64,000 bases of DNA from Xenophilus sp. AP218F (GTDB taxonomy: Bacteria; Pseudomonadota; Gammaproteobacteria; Burkholderiales; Chromobacteriaceae): the NCBI GenBank assembly GCA_002213445.1, contig NJIE01000026.1:1-64000 (forward strand). Direction: 5' to 3'. Under the pieces are notes generated by a model, which did not search any database, was not told the DNA's origin, and saw only the letters and a program-made list of their open reading frames with translations. Each line of letters begins with the position of its first letter. Position 1 is the first letter of the stretch. Shown here in pieces: positions 40,603 through 49,919 of the stretch. A program made the position numbers and the translations under genes.

Positions 40603-41694
40603 TCAGACATTGAACAGGAAGTTCATCACATCCCCGTCCTGCACCACATACTCCTTGCCCTCAGCGCGCATCTTGCCCGCCTCCTTGGCCTTGGCTTCGC
40701 CGCCATAGGCGATGAAGTCGGCGTAGGAGATGGTCTGGGCGCGGATGAAGCCGCGTTCGAAGTCGGTATGGATCACGCCAGCCGCCTGCGGCGCGGTATC
40801 GCCGATGTGGATGGTCCAGGCGCGTACTTCCTTGACGCCGGCGGTGAAGTAGGTCTGCAGGCCCAACAGCTTGTAGCCGGCGCGGATCAAGCGATCCAGA
40901 CCCGGCTCCTCCAGGCCCAGCGTCTCCAGGAATTCCGCCTTGTCGGCGTCGTCCAGCTCGGCGATTTCCGATTCGATGGCCGCGCACAGCGCCACCACCG
41001 GCGCGCCCTCGGCATCGGCCAGCGCCTGGACGCGGTCGAGCAGCGGGTTGTTGGCGAAGCCGTCTTCCGCCACGTTGGCGACGTACATCGCCGGCTTGAT
41101 GGTCAACAGGCACAGGGGCTTGATCAGCGCCTTCTCTTCATCGGCCAGGCCCAGCGAACGCGCCGGTTTGCCCTGGTCCAGATGCGGCACCAGCTTTTCC
41201 AGCACCGCGATCAGGGCGCGAGCGTCCTTGTCGCCGGCCTTGGCCTTCTTGCCTTCGCGCTGCATGGCCTTTTCCACCGCGGACAAGTCGGCCAGCGCCA
41301 GTTCGGTGGCGATGGTTTCGATGTCGGCGATCGGGTCCACCTTGCCGGCGACGTGCACGATGTTGTCGTCGTCGAAGCAGCGCACCACGTTGACGATGGC
41401 GTCGGTCTCGCGAATGTTGGCCAGAAACTGGTTGCCCAGGCCCTCGCCCTTGGACGCGCCCGCCACCAGGCCGGCGATGTCGACGAACTCGACGATGGCC
41501 GGCTGGATTTTTTGCGGATTGATGATCTTGGCCAGCTCAGCCAGCCGTGCGTCCGGCACTTCCACGATGCCGACATTGGGCTCGATGGTGCAGAACGGGT
41601 AGTTGGCGGCTTCGATGCCGGCCTTGGTCAGCGCGTTGAACAGGGTGGACTTGCCGACGTTGGGCAAACCGACGATACCGCATTTGAGACTCAT
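40603..41694 (-). CDS. ychF: Redox-regulated ATPase/GTPase YchF (Obg family)
   Basis: 363 residues, the usual length. The G1 P-loop is [18 protein letters not shown] (7-24). Switch and [17 protein letters not shown] (about 68-84) cover G3, and [10 protein letters not shown] follows. The C-terminal TGS domain (about 280-360) contains [20 protein letters not shown]. It is an ATP-preferring translation-associated P-loop protein. Its position just downstream of pth is conserved in many proteobacteria. Confidence 0.96.
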   Translation of the reverse strand: MSLKCGIVGLPNVGKSTLFNALTKAGIEAANYPFCTIEPNVGIVEVPDARLAELAKIINPQKIQPAIVEFVDIAGLVAGASKGEGLGNQFLANIRETDAIVNVVRCFDDDNIVHVAGKVDPIADIETIATELALADLSAVEKAMQREGKKAKAGDKDARALIAVLEKLVPHLDQGKPARSLGLADEEKALIKPLCLLTIKPAMYVANVAEDGFANNPLLDRVQALADAEGAPVVALCAAIESEIAELDDADKAEFLETLGLEEPGLDRLIRAGYKLLGLQTYFTAGVKEVRAWTIHIGDTAPQAAGVIHTDFERGFIRAQTISYADFIAYGGEAKAKEAGKMRAEGKEYVVQDGDVMNFLFNV

Positions 41695-41761
41695 GGCTGT
41701 CTTCCTAAAATTTCGTATTCAATCCATTATGGCGGCGGCCTCGCCGACCGCCAGCCCGCAA

Positions 41762-42343
41762 TCATTTCGCTTCGGTGTGCAAGGCCTTCATCGCCTCTGC
41801 CATCTTGCCGCCGACCGCCCGCGGCAGCTCGCGCAGGGAGGCAAGAATGGCCTCGTCCAACGCCTGCTGCTCTTCGGCGCGCGGCTTTTTCAGCACGAAG
41901 TTGGCCACTTCCTTCTTGTCGCCAGGGTGGCCGATGCCGAGCCGCAAGCGCCAGAAGGCCGGCGATCCCAAGCGCGCCGAGATGTCCTTCAGGCCGTTAT
42001 GGCCGCCATGGCCGCCGCCCTGCTTGAAGCGGGCGACGCCCGGAGCGAGATCCAGTTCGTCATGCACCACCAGGATCTCGTCCGGCAGAATCTTGTAAAA
42101 ATGCGCCAGCGCCAGCACGGCCTGGCCGGAGAGGTTCATATAGGTCATCGGCTTCAGCAGCCAGACGTCCTGCCCTTCCGCGCTCACGCGCGCCACGTCG
42201 CCGTGGAACTTGCCCTCGCTGCGCCAGTTGCCCTTGAACTGCCAGCACAGCTCGTCCACCAGCCAGAAACCGGCATTGTGGCGGGTCTTTTCATACTCGG
42301 GGCCTGGGTTGCCCAGGCCAACAATCAGGCGGATGCCGGACAT
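41762..42343 (-). CDS. pth: Peptidyl-tRNA hydrolase
   Basis: 193 residues. [24 protein letters not shown] (8-31, in blocks) contains the catalytic His of the TRHNAGF motif. Asn and Asp residues follow in [10 protein letters not shown] and [12 protein letters not shown], and [15 protein letters not shown] lies near residue 107. It recycles peptidyl-tRNAs that fall off ribosomes. ATG 42343 was preferred because GGAAG lies about 6 bp upstream. It follows rplY, from which a terminator-like hairpin separates it. Confidence 0.95.
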   Translation of the reverse strand: MSGIRLIVGLGNPGPEYEKTRHNAGFWLVDELCWQFKGNWRSEGKFHGDVARVSAEGQDVWLLKPMTYMNLSGQAVLALAHFYKILPDEILVVHDELDLAPGVARFKQGGGHGGHNGLKDISARLGSPAFWRLRLGIGHPGDKKEVANFVLKKPRAEEQQALDEAILASLRELPRAVGGKMAEAMKALHTEAK

Positions 42344-42358
42344 GTCCATCTTCCAAAT

Positions 42359-42398
42359 AAAAAAGCCCGCTGTCCGCCGCATGGACGCACAACGAGCT
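42359..42398 (-). terminator. Terminator-like hairpin between rplY and pth
   Basis: On the minus strand AGCTCGTTG (42390-42398) pairs with CAGCGGGCT (42364-42372) with only wobble exceptions. A T run follows (A run 42359-42363). It may reduce read-through from rplY into pth. Confidence 0.55.
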
Positions 42399-42434
42399 CT
42401 TCACCGTTACCGCCAGGCGGCACGGCAGCAGACA

Positions 42435-42722
42435 TTACACACGAGCGAAGTCGATGTGCATTACTTGCTGTTTGTACGGGTGCATCTGGAATGCAGCCAC
42501 TTTTACTTGCTCTTTCTGGCCGTCGATCACCAGCTCCAGAACGGAGGTGTGGAAATCTTCGTGCTTGACGGCGTGGTAGATGGTGTTGTGGTCCAGCACC
42601 AGGGAAACGGCTTCCTTGCCAGCGCCGTATACAACAGCCGGCAGTTGGCCAGCGCGACGCAGGCGGCGGCTCGCACCCGTACCCAGATCAGCACGCTTGG
42701 CAGCAATCAGTTCGTAGGACAT
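42435..42722 (-). CDS. rplY: 50S ribosomal protein L25
   Basis: 95 residues. ELIAAKRADLGTGASRRLRRAGQLPAVVYG (4-33, in blocks) is the L25 5S-rRNA-binding start, followed by VSLVLDHNTIYHAV and MHPYKQQVMHIDF at the end. The length matches the short E. coli-type L25 rather than the longer Ctc form with a TL5 domain. It binds 5S rRNA in the large subunit. Prs-rplY-pth-ychF order is common in proteobacteria. Confidence 0.93.
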   Translation of the reverse strand: MSYELIAAKRADLGTGASRRLRRAGQLPAVVYGAGKEAVSLVLDHNTIYHAVKHEDFHTSVLELVIDGQKEQVKVAAFQMHPYKQQVMHIDFARV

Positions 42723-42783
42723 GTCAATACTCCAGTTTCAGATTAAAAGCACCCAGCCCGCCGCGACCAGCGGGGCCGGATGT

Positions 42784-43767
42784 TTACGGCAGGCAAGCGC
42801 CCGTCGCAACCAGTTCCTCATTGAAGAGGTAGGACACCGATTCTTCGTTGTTGATGCGGCGCAGGGTCTCGGCCAGCAAGCCGCCGATGGACGCCACCCG
42901 GATGTTGGGGCAGGCCTTCGCTTCGGCGGTCAACGGGATGGTGTCGGTCACCACCACCATATCGATGTCGGAATTCTTGATGCGCTCCACCGCCTGACCG
43001 GAGAAGATCGGGTGGGTGGCATAAGCCAGCACGCGCTCGGCGCCGCGCTCCTTGAGGGCGCTGGCCGCCTTGCACAGCGTGTTGGCGGTGTCGATCATGT
43101 CGTCGATGATCAGACAGGTACGACCGGACACGTCGCCGATGATGTTCATCACCTCGGCCACATTGGCCTTGGGACGACGCTTGTCGATGATGGCCAGATC
43201 GGTATTCAGGGCTTTTGCCACCGCGCGGGCGCGCACCACGCCGCCGACGTCCGGGCTGACCACGATCAGGTCTTCGATGCGCTGGGCGCGAATGTCCTTC
43301 AGCAGCACCGGCGTGGCATAGACGTTGTCCACCGGAATGTCGAAGAAGCCCTGGATCTGGTCGGCGTGCAGATCGACAGTCAGCACGCGGTCGATGCCGG
43401 CGCTGGTGAGCATATTGGCCACCAGCTTGGCCGAGATCGGCACGCGGGCGGAACGGGGACGCCGATCCTGGCGCGCATAGCCGAAATACGGAATCGCAGC
43501 GGTGATGCGGCCTGCCGAGGCGCGCTTGAGCGCGTCGGCCATGGTCAGGATTTCCATCAGGTTGTCGTTGGTGGGTGCGCAAGTGGATTGCAGAATGAAA
43601 ACGTCGCGTCCGCGCACGTTCTCCAGCAATTCTACCGCCACCTCGCCATCGCTGAACTTGCCGACGTCGGCGCGTCCCAGCGAGATGTCCAAATGTTTGA
43701 CTACGTTCTGAGCAAGTTCCGGGTTAGCCGTACCGGTAAATACCATCAAACTGTCGTATGCCGCCAT
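42784..43767 (-). CDS. prs: Ribose-phosphate pyrophosphokinase
   Basis: 327 residues. DGEVAVEL, the flexible-loop region [15 protein letters not shown] (about 103-117), [12 protein letters not shown] (about 131) and the PRPP-binding [14 protein letters not shown] (about 219) are all present. It makes phosphoribosyl pyrophosphate from ribose-5-phosphate and ATP for nucleotide, His and Trp synthesis. The N terminus [12 protein letters not shown] is the usual one. It follows tRNA-Gln after a terminator and has rplY 61 bp downstream. Confidence 0.96.
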   Translation of the reverse strand: MAAYDSLMVFTGTANPELAQNVVKHLDISLGRADVGKFSDGEVAVELLENVRGRDVFILQSTCAPTNDNLMEILTMADALKRASAGRITAAIPYFGYARQDRRPRSARVPISAKLVANMLTSAGIDRVLTVDLHADQIQGFFDIPVDNVYATPVLLKDIRAQRIEDLIVVSPDVGGVVRARAVAKALNTDLAIIDKRRPKANVAEVMNIIGDVSGRTCLIIDDMIDTANTLCKAASALKERGAERVLAYATHPIFSGQAVERIKNSDIDMVVVTDTIPLTAEAKACPNIRVASIGGLLAETLRRINNEESVSYLFNEELVATGACLP

Positions 43768-43794
43768 GATTCGCTTTGCCTTAGCTGGATAAAG

Positions 43795-43828
43795 AAAAAG
43801 CGTGTAAGGGATGCTTACACGCTTTTTT
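43795..43828 (-). terminator. Bidirectional terminator between tRNA-Gln and prs
   Basis: AAGCGTGTAAG and CTTACACGCTT (43798-43808 and 43814-43824) form perfect arms. A runs on one side and T runs on the other allow termination in both directions. It would end the tRNA transcript. Confidence 0.8.
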
Positions 43829-43857
43829 CATGCTCTCTCTTCACAAGGAGAAAGTCC

Positions 43858-43932
43858 TGGCTGGGGAGGTAGGGATCGAACCTACGAATGCCGGAATCAA
43901 AATCCGGTGCCTTACCACTTGGCGACTCCCCA
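43858..43932 (-). tRNA. tRNA-Gln (anticodon TTG)
   Basis: The minus strand folds as a tRNA. The acceptor stem starts TGGGGAG and pairs with CTCCCCA, with encoded 3' CCA (43858-43860 on the reverse). The anticodon arm CCGGATTTTGATTCCGG has loop TTTTGAT with anticodon TTG. The T arm contains GGTTCGATCC. It strongly resembles E. coli glutamine tRNA. It lies between ispE and prs, a familiar arrangement. Confidence 0.95.
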
Positions 43933-43939
43933 GTAACCT

Positions 43940-44794
43940 TTAATCGATGCCGTCGAACAGGGGGTGGGCGCTCAGCCCTTTTGCTACGAACCCTGCATAT
44001 TTTTTCGACAACACCTGATAAACTTTATCGGCTTCGTCTTTTGAACTGAATTCCAGAAACACGCAAGATCCGGAACCCGTCATCAGCGGCGAACCATATT
44101 TTTTCAGTTCGCTCAGCACTTCATTCACCGCTGGAAACATCTCCGAAACCACGCCTTGCAGATCGTTTCTTCGCTGCCGCGTCGTTTCGAGGATTCGCAT
44201 TATGCCGATGCGCCCCACCTCTGTCAACATCTGCCGCGAAAAATTCTGGAAAACTTTCGCAGTCGGAACATGGACCTGAGGATGAATCACCACATACCAG
44301 GCTTCCGGCAACTCGATGGCCTGCAACTGCTCGCCCACTCCGGTCGCCAGCGCGTTGCGCCCGTAAACAAATACCGGCACATCCGCCCCCAGACGCAAAC
44401 CCAGCGCCTGCAGCTCGCCGCGCGGCAAATCCAGACGCCACAACCGGTTGAGCGCCAGAAGCACGGTGGCGGCGTCGGAGCTGCCGCCGCCCAGGCCGCC
44501 GCCCATCGGGATGCGTTTATGCAGCCGGATGCTGACGCCCTGCGGACAACCGGCGTGCACCTGCAGCAGCCGCGCGGCGCGCACGGTCAAATCCTGCTCG
44601 GGCGGCACGCCTTCGGTCGGCGTCAACAGCTCGATCGCGCCGTCGTCGCGCGCGGCCAATTCCAGCGTGTCGGAAAAATCGATGAACCGGAATACGGTTT
44701 CCAGCAGGTGGTAACCATCCGGACGCTTGCCGACCACATGCAGCAGCAGGTTGAGCTTGGCCGGCGCCGGAAATGAATGAAAAGTGGCTTGCAT
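43940..44794 (-). CDS. ispE: 4-diphosphocytidyl-2-C-methyl-D-erythritol kinase
   Basis: 284 residues of the GHMP kinase family. FPAPAKLNLLLHVVGKRPDGYH (7-28, in blocks) is the N-terminal motif. The ATP loop is IPMGGGLGGGSSDAATVL (about 93-110). SPLMTGSGSCVF (near residue 239) is motif 3. It phosphorylates the 2-hydroxyl of CDP-methylerythritol in the MEP isoprenoid pathway. ATG 44794 (MQATFHSF) gives the normal length. It lies 45 bp after lolB and leads into tRNA-Gln. Confidence 0.95.
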   Translation of the reverse strand: MQATFHSFPAPAKLNLLLHVVGKRPDGYHLLETVFRFIDFSDTLELAARDDGAIELLTPTEGVPPEQDLTVRAARLLQVHAGCPQGVSIRLHKRIPMGGGLGGGSSDAATVLLALNRLWRLDLPRGELQALGLRLGADVPVFVYGRNALATGVGEQLQAIELPEAWYVVIHPQVHVPTAKVFQNFSRQMLTEVGRIGIMRILETTRQRRNDLQGVVSEMFPAVNEVLSELKKYGSPLMTGSGSCVFLEFSSKDEADKVYQVLSKKYAGFVAKGLSAHPLFDGID

Positions 44795-44838
44795 CGAAAA
44801 CTTCAAAAATCGGATGAAAAAAGAACCTGCGAGAACAT

Positions 44839-45381
44839 TCAGCGCCAATCCTGGGCCAGCACCTTGACGGTCAGCCCGTCGCGCGCCATTTCAACCCGTT
44901 TGGGATAAGGACTGCTCGACGCCTCGTCGCGCACGAAACGGATGCGCCACCCCTGCTGCCGCAACTCGCCGTCCGCCTCATAGCTGGCCGCTTCGCCCGG
45001 CGCGGGCAGGCCGCGTATCCACCAGGCAAGATTGGACAGCGGCAGCGGCCAGCCCAACACCTGCCGGGTCAAGGCTTCGGCGTTGTCGGCCTGCCAGGTT
45101 TTGCCGTCGGCCAGCAAGCTGACGCCGGACGGATCGCGCAGCACCTTGGCCACGGTATTGCCCAGCGGACTGTTGATCGAGACCTCGTCGTACTCCGGCA
45201 GATGCTGCCAGGCGAAGTTGGCGACATGCCCTTTGCCGTCCAGATTGGCGGACAAGCGGCCGCTGACCGCGAACGGCAAATCCCTGGCGGCGGATTGCGT
45301 CGCTAGCGCGACGAAGGGGACCTCATGGCTGGCGCAGCCGGAAAGCGCCAACGCCGCCAGGGCGGGAAGCAGCCATTTCAT
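44839..45381 (-). CDS. lolB: Outer-membrane lipoprotein receptor LolB
   Basis: 180 residues. The lipoprotein signal is MKWLLPALAALALSGC with Cys16 as the lipid site. LPFAVSGRLSANLDGKGHVANFAWQH matches the LolB beta-barrel start, and WWIRGLPAPGEA near residue 108 is the diagnostic loop. LolB accepts lipoproteins from LolA and inserts them in the outer membrane. Its ATG overlaps the stop of the upstream TPR gene by 4 bp. The lolB-ispE order is typical of beta- and gamma-proteobacteria. Confidence 0.93.
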   Translation of the reverse strand: MKWLLPALAALALSGCASHEVPFVALATQSAARDLPFAVSGRLSANLDGKGHVANFAWQHLPEYDEVSINSPLGNTVAKVLRDPSGVSLLADGKTWQADNAEALTRQVLGWPLPLSNLAWWIRGLPAPGEAASYEADGELRQQGWRIRFVRDEASSSPYPKRVEMARDGLTVKVLAQDWR

Positions 45382-47138
45382 GATTTGCCCGTCAGCCTCT
45401 GCATGGTTTCGGTCAGCACCTCGTGGCCCGGATGCGCCGCCAGCTCCTTGCGCCACAGATCGCGGGCGGCTTGCTGCTGGCCCAGCTTCCACAGCACCTC
45501 GCCCAGATGGGCGGCGACTTCCGGATCCGGCAAGGCTTTATACGCCTTTTCCAGGTACTTGCGCGCGGCGTCCAGCTTGCCGAGCTTGTACTGCACCCAG
45601 CCCATGCTGTCGAGAATCACCGGATTGGCGGGGTCGCCTTTCAGCGCCTTTTCGATATAGCCCAGCGCCTCGCGGGCGCGGTGGGTGCGGTTGGCCAGCA
45701 TATAGCCCAATGCGTTCAGCGCCTGCACATCGTCCGGCTTGTCCTTGAGCAACTGGCGCAGATCGCGCTCGGCGTTGCCGATATTGCCCAGCGTGTCCGA
45801 CACCAGCGAGCGCTCGTACAGCAGCTCTCCGGCCTTGGGCTGGCGCTGCAGGGCACGGGTCAGCAAGTCGTAGGCTTGCCGGTACTGTTTGGCGTCGCGC
45901 GCCAGCTGCGATTGCAGCAGCGCGAGCGATACCCGCTCCTGGTCATTGTCGCCCAGGGCGGAGAGGCGGGCGAGCGCCGGATCCAGCTTGCCGTCGTCGG
46001 CGTCCAGCACCGCCAGACGCACCTGGGAAGGCAGGAATTGCGGCCCCGCCCCCACCTGCTGGTACCAGTCTCGCGCGGCGGCGGGATCATGCCGGTCTTC
46101 CTTGATCTGCCCCATGGTGTAACGCACGAAATCCGCTTCGCGGAACGGCGTTGGCTGCTTCAGGACTTTTTCCAGCCGCTGCTCGGCGACGTCCAGATCT
46201 TTGAGCTGGTAGGCCAGCAAGCCGGCGGCGTACAGCAGGTCCTGGTTGTCCGGGTTGTTTTGCAGCAGAGCCTCGAAAGCCTGCCGCGCCTCCGGGAAGC
46301 GTTTGGCGCCGACCAGCAGCCGCGGGTAGGCCATCTTCAGCTCCATCCCGGCGTCGGGGCGGCGCGCCAGCTCCCGCTTCAGGAAGTCGCTGGCTTGCGC
46401 CATGTCCTGCCGCCGCAGGCGGTCCACCTGCCAGGCGACCGGCAAATCCCACTTGGGAGCGATGATCGCCAACCGGTCGAACTCGCGCTGCATCGCGGCG
46501 GCGTCGTTGTTTTCCGCGGCCACCGCCAGCAAGGCGAAGCGCGCTTCGGGAAGATCGGGATAACGTTCGGCCAACTGGCTGACCAGCCGGTAAGCGTCGG
46601 CCTTGCCGTCCTGGCGCATCGTCAGGCGCGCCAATTGCACGAAAATGGCCGGCGCGCGCTGCGGCTCGCGGGCCAGCAGGTCTTCGATCAAGGGTTTGCT
46701 GTCGGCCAGCTTGCCGGAGCGCAGCAAGGTGATGAACAGTTGCTCGCGGGCCGGCAGGGAGTTCGGGTCCAGCTCTATCCACAGGCTCAGCGACTCCGAC
46801 GCCTCTTTCAGCAGCCCGGAGAGCAGACTGAATTCGGCGGCGCGCTGCGCCATGCGCGGGTCGCGGGTCTGCCGCGCGAGGTCGAGATAGGTCAGCGCCG
46901 CCGAGCCGGACGCGCCGCGACGCGCCGCGATTTCGCCGGCCAGCACGCCGTAGACGATTTCCGGGGTGAGCTCCAGCTTGGGCAAAGAGGCTTCGTTCGC
47001 GGCCGCGCTGGCCGCCGCGTCGCTGGCCACCGCCTTGTCGAGCGTCGCGGCCGGGATCTGCGGCTTGACGCTGGCGCACGCCGGCAACAGCAGGGCCAGC
47101 AAAAGCGGAAGCGTTCGTTTCAGCGGTTTCATTCGCAT
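45378..47138 (-). CDS. TPR-repeat lipoprotein
   Basis: 586 residues. The lipoprotein signal is LKRTLPLLLALLLPACAS with Cys in the LPAC lipobox. Degenerate tetratricopeptide repeats cover most of the chain; clear ones near the C terminus include LGYIEKALKGDPANPVILDS and MGWVQYKLGKLDAARKYLEKA. The protein likely sits on the outer membrane inner face or periplasm and scaffolds envelope proteins. Precise partner unknown. Start ATG 47138 (MRMKPLKR) or 47132 (MKPLKR). It overlaps lolB by 4 bp and is divergent from mutM. Confidence 0.88.
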   Translation of the reverse strand: MRMKPLKRTLPLLLALLLPACASVKPQIPAATLDKAVASDAAASAAANEASLPKLELTPEIVYGVLAGEIAARRGASGSAALTYLDLARQTRDPRMAQRAAEFSLLSGLLKEASESLSLWIELDPNSLPAREQLFITLLRSGKLADSKPLIEDLLAREPQRAPAIFVQLARLTMRQDGKADAYRLVSQLAERYPDLPEARFALLAVAAENNDAAAMQREFDRLAIIAPKWDLPVAWQVDRLRRQDMAQASDFLKRELARRPDAGMELKMAYPRLLVGAKRFPEARQAFEALLQNNPDNQDLLYAAGLLAYQLKDLDVAEQRLEKVLKQPTPFREADFVRYTMGQIKEDRHDPAAARDWYQQVGAGPQFLPSQVRLAVLDADDGKLDPALARLSALGDNDQERVSLALLQSQLARDAKQYRQAYDLLTRALQRQPKAGELLYERSLVSDTLGNIGNAERDLRQLLKDKPDDVQALNALGYMLANRTHRAREALGYIEKALKGDPANPVILDSMGWVQYKLGKLDAARKYLEKAYKALPDPEVAAHLGEVLWKLGQQQAARDLWRKELAAHPGHEVLTETMQRLTGKS

Positions 47139-47213
47139 GGGGTAAGTTGCCTGCTCAAAGCCAGTTGAAAAGGTAGAATACCATGTCCTGTTTTCATCGT
47201 TACAGCCTTTGCC

Positions 47214-48029
47214 ATGCCTGAACTGCCAGAAGTGGAAACCACCCGGCGCGGAATCGCGCCGCATCTTGCCCAAGCCACGATCACCGGCGTCGCGGTGCGC
47301 CAACCCAGCCTGCGCTGGCCGGTGCCGCCCGATCTGGCTGCGCAATTGCAAGGCCAGACCGTCCGTCGCGTGGCCCGCCGCGCCAAGTATCTGCTGCTGG
47401 AGTTCGACCACGGCACCTTGCTGATCCACCTGGGCATGTCCGGCAGCCTGCGCTATCTCGCCGCCGACACGCCGCCGGGCAAGCACGATCATCTGGACCT
47501 GCTATTGGGCGGGCATCTGCTGCGCTATCGCGACCCGCGCCGCTTCGGCGCCGTGCTGTGGCACGTCGGCCCGATCGAACGGCATCCCTTGCTGTGCAAG
47601 CTGGGACCGGAGCCGCTGGGCGAAGGTTTCAGCGGCGAGACGCTGTACGCCGCCGGCCGCAGCCGCGGCAGCGCCGTCAAGCTGCTGCTCATGGACAATC
47701 ACGTGGTGGTGGGCGTCGGCAACATCTACGCCAACGAGTCGCTGTTCTACGCCGGCATCGCGCCCACCCGCGCCGCCAACAGCCTCAGCCGCGCCGAATG
47801 CGAACGGCTGGCCGAAACCATCCGCCAGGTGCTCGATCACGCCATCGCCGCCGGCGGCAGCACGCTGCGCGACTTTACCGACAGCGAAGGCAAGCCCGGC
47901 TACTTCCAGCAAAGCTATATGGTGTACGACCGCCAGGAAGAGCCGTGCCGGCAGTGCGGCAGCCCCATCCGGCATATCCGCCAGGGACAGCGCAGCTCTT
48001 ACTATTGCCCTCTGTGCCAGCCATGCTAG
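47214..48029 (+). CDS. mutM: Formamidopyrimidine-DNA glycosylase
   Basis: 271 residues. The catalytic N terminus [14 protein letters not shown] has Pro1 after Met removal. [20 protein letters not shown] (about 156-175) is the H2TH region. The C-terminal zinc finger is [21 protein letters not shown] plus PLC. It removes 8-oxoguanine and formamidopyrimidines and nicks the DNA. It is divergent from the TPR gene with 75 bp between them. Confidence 0.97.
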   Translation: MPELPEVETTRRGIAPHLAQATITGVAVRQPSLRWPVPPDLAAQLQGQTVRRVARRAKYLLLEFDHGTLLIHLGMSGSLRYLAADTPPGKHDHLDLLLGGHLLRYRDPRRFGAVLWHVGPIERHPLLCKLGPEPLGEGFSGETLYAAGRSRGSAVKLLLMDNHVVVGVGNIYANESLFYAGIAPTRAANSLSRAECERLAETIRQVLDHAIAAGGSTLRDFTDSEGKPGYFQQSYMVYDRQEEPCRQCGSPIRHIRQGQRSSYYCPLCQPC

Positions 48030-48066
48030 AGTGCAGCCTGTTTAACGCGGACATGAAGCCTTAACC

Positions 48067-48891
48067 TTGAAGTCACCTGCCACCACCTCGCTGACCACCC
48101 GCTGCGCGCGCGTGCTGCGCCTGTGCGCGCACCTGGCCGTCGGCGTTTTCATTCTGGCCACGCGCTACCCGCGCCTCGCCCATGCCGAGCGCGCCGTGAT
48201 CACCCGCCGCTGGGCGCAAAAAGCGTTGAAGATCCTTGGCGTCGAGGTCAAGGTCAACGGCGTCAACCCGGGGTTTTATCCGCCCAACACGCTGCTGGTG
48301 GCCAACCACGTCTCCTGGCTGGACATCGTCGCGCTCAACAGCTGCACCGTCACCCGCTTCGTCGCCAAGCGCGAAATCCGCTCCTGGCCGCTGATCGGCT
48401 GGCTGGCGCACGCCGGCGGCACGGTCTTCATCGACCGCGGCAATCGCCGCGACGCCAGCCGCGTCAATCAGGCGCTGGCCCATGCGCTGGGCCACGGCGG
48501 CTGCATGGCGGTGTTTCCGGAGGCCACCACATCGGACGGCAGCGGCCTCTTGCCGTTCAAGGCCTCGCTGTTCGAGGCGGCGCTGCTCTCCGGCGGAACG
48601 GTGCAGCCGGTTTCGCTGCGTTACCAGCGCCCGGACGGCGCCTTGCTGCAAGAGGCGGCCTACGTCGGCGATCTGAGCTTCATCCAGAGCATAGGCCGGA
48701 TGCTGACCGTGCCGGCCTGCGCGGTGGAGCTGAGCTACGGCCAGCCGCTCAAGGCGGGCGAGCCGGGCCTGGACAACCGCTTCCTGCTGGCCGAACAAGC
48801 GCGCCAGCAAGTGGCGCAAGGCTTGCGGCTGACGCTGGAGCCGCCCAGGCCCGCCGAGCAGAGCGACGCGGTCGCCGAGCCTTCTTCGTAA
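48067..48891 (+). CDS. plsC: Lysophospholipid acyltransferase, PlsC/OlsA family
   Basis: 274 residues. The acyltransferase NHVSWLD (HX4D box, about 79-85), VAKREIRSWPLIGWL (about 98), FIDRGNRRDA (about 120) and FPEATTSDG (about 149) define the family. It transfers acyl chains to lysophosphatidic acid or a related lyso-lipid at the inner membrane. TTG start at 48067; lyso-ornithine lipid acyltransferases look similar, so substrate is uncertain. It ends at a perfect hairpin. Confidence 0.85.
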   Translation: MKSPATTSLTTRCARVLRLCAHLAVGVFILATRYPRLAHAERAVITRRWAQKALKILGVEVKVNGVNPGFYPPNTLLVANHVSWLDIVALNSCTVTRFVAKREIRSWPLIGWLAHAGGTVFIDRGNRRDASRVNQALAHALGHGGCMAVFPEATTSDGSGLLPFKASLFEAALLSGGTVQPVSLRYQRPDGALLQEAAYVGDLSFIQSIGRMLTVPACAVELSYGQPLKAGEPGLDNRFLLAEQARQQVAQGLRLTLEPPRPAEQSDAVAEPSS

Positions 48892-48892
48892 C

Positions 48893-48923
48893 AACAGGCG
48901 CTGCCGCGGCAGCGCCTGTTTCG
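48893..48923 (+). terminator. Terminator: perfect 28-bp palindrome after plsC
   Basis: The palindrome runs from 48893 to 48920, with arms AACAGGCGCTGCCG and CGGCAGCGCCTGTT. TCGTTT follows on the plus strand, so the U tract is imperfect. It sits between convergent plsC and apaH. Confidence 0.75.
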
Positions 48924-48950
48924 TTTCCCGCGCCCGGACCCGGCGGATCG

Positions 48951-49787
48951 CTAGCGCGCGGCCGGCTGCGCCGCCACCTCGCGAAACGCCGGACAAGGCA
49001 GGGAAACCGTCTCGCGACTGTCCAGCCGCAAGGCGGTCAGGCTGCCGCCCCATAAACAGCCGGAGTCGATGGACAGCACGTCCTCGTCCAGATGCACGCC
49101 CAGCGCGGACCAGTGGCCGCAGATGACGGGCGTGCCGGCGTGGCGGCGGTTCGGCGCTTCGAACCAGGGCACGAGATGGGCCGGCGCGGCGTCGCGCTCG
49201 CCCTTGAAGCCAAGGTCGATTTCGCCGTCGCGGGTCACGAAGCGCATCCGGGTCATGGCGTTGACGATCACCCGCAAACGGTCGCCGCCCTTGAGGTCGT
49301 CGCTCCAGCGCGTCGGCTTGTTGCCGTACATCCGCGACAGGAAATCGCGGTAATACGGTCCGGCCAGGCCATCTTCCACTTCCTCGGCCAGACGCAAGGC
49401 CTTGGCGATGCTCCACTCCGGCAGCAAGCCGGCGTGCACCATGGCGTAGCCGTGCCCCTCCAGCATCAGCGGCTGGCAGCGCAGCCAGTCCAGCAGCACC
49501 TTGCCGTCGGCGGCGTTGAGAATATCGTGGATGGTGTCGTCGCGATGCAGCTTGCCCAGTCCCTCGGACACCGCCAGCAGATGCAGATCATGATTGCCCA
49601 GCACGATCTCCACCTGATCCTGATGCTGGTAGACCCAGCGCAACACCTCCAGCGACTGCGGGCCGCGGTTGACCAGATCGCCGGTCAGCCACAGGCCGTC
49701 CTTGCCGGGATTGAAGTCTATCTTGCGCAAAAGTTGCTGGAACTGGACGAAACAGCCTTGAATGTCGCCGATTGCATAGATGGCCAT
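48951..49787 (-). CDS. apaH: Bis(5'-nucleosyl)-tetraphosphatase, symmetrical
   Basis: 278 residues of the metallophosphatase superfamily. IYAIGDIQGC (3-12) is the first metal motif. LTGDLVNRGPQSLEVL (about 35-50) is the GDxxxRG motif and VLGNHDLHLLAV (about 62) the GNHD motif. It cleaves Ap4A to two ADP and can decap RNAs with Np4 caps. ATG 49787 has AAGGGAA upstream. It is divergent from rep with 132 bp between. Confidence 0.95.
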   Translation of the reverse strand: MAIYAIGDIQGCFVQFQQLLRKIDFNPGKDGLWLTGDLVNRGPQSLEVLRWVYQHQDQVEIVLGNHDLHLLAVSEGLGKLHRDDTIHDILNAADGKVLLDWLRCQPLMLEGHGYAMVHAGLLPEWSIAKALRLAEEVEDGLAGPYYRDFLSRMYGNKPTRWSDDLKGGDRLRVIVNAMTRMRFVTRDGEIDLGFKGERDAAPAHLVPWFEAPNRRHAGTPVICGHWSALGVHLDEDVLSIDSGCLWGGSLTALRLDSRETVSLPCPAFREVAAQPAAR

Positions 49788-49919
49788 AGTATTCCCTTGG
49801 TAGGCGGATCGACGGCGGCACGCCATCCGCGAATGGCGTCATGATACCGCATGCTACAATGCATCACCTCGATTACCGATTTGCAACGCCCGGCTCCCGG
49901 GCGCGCGTCCGATACCGCC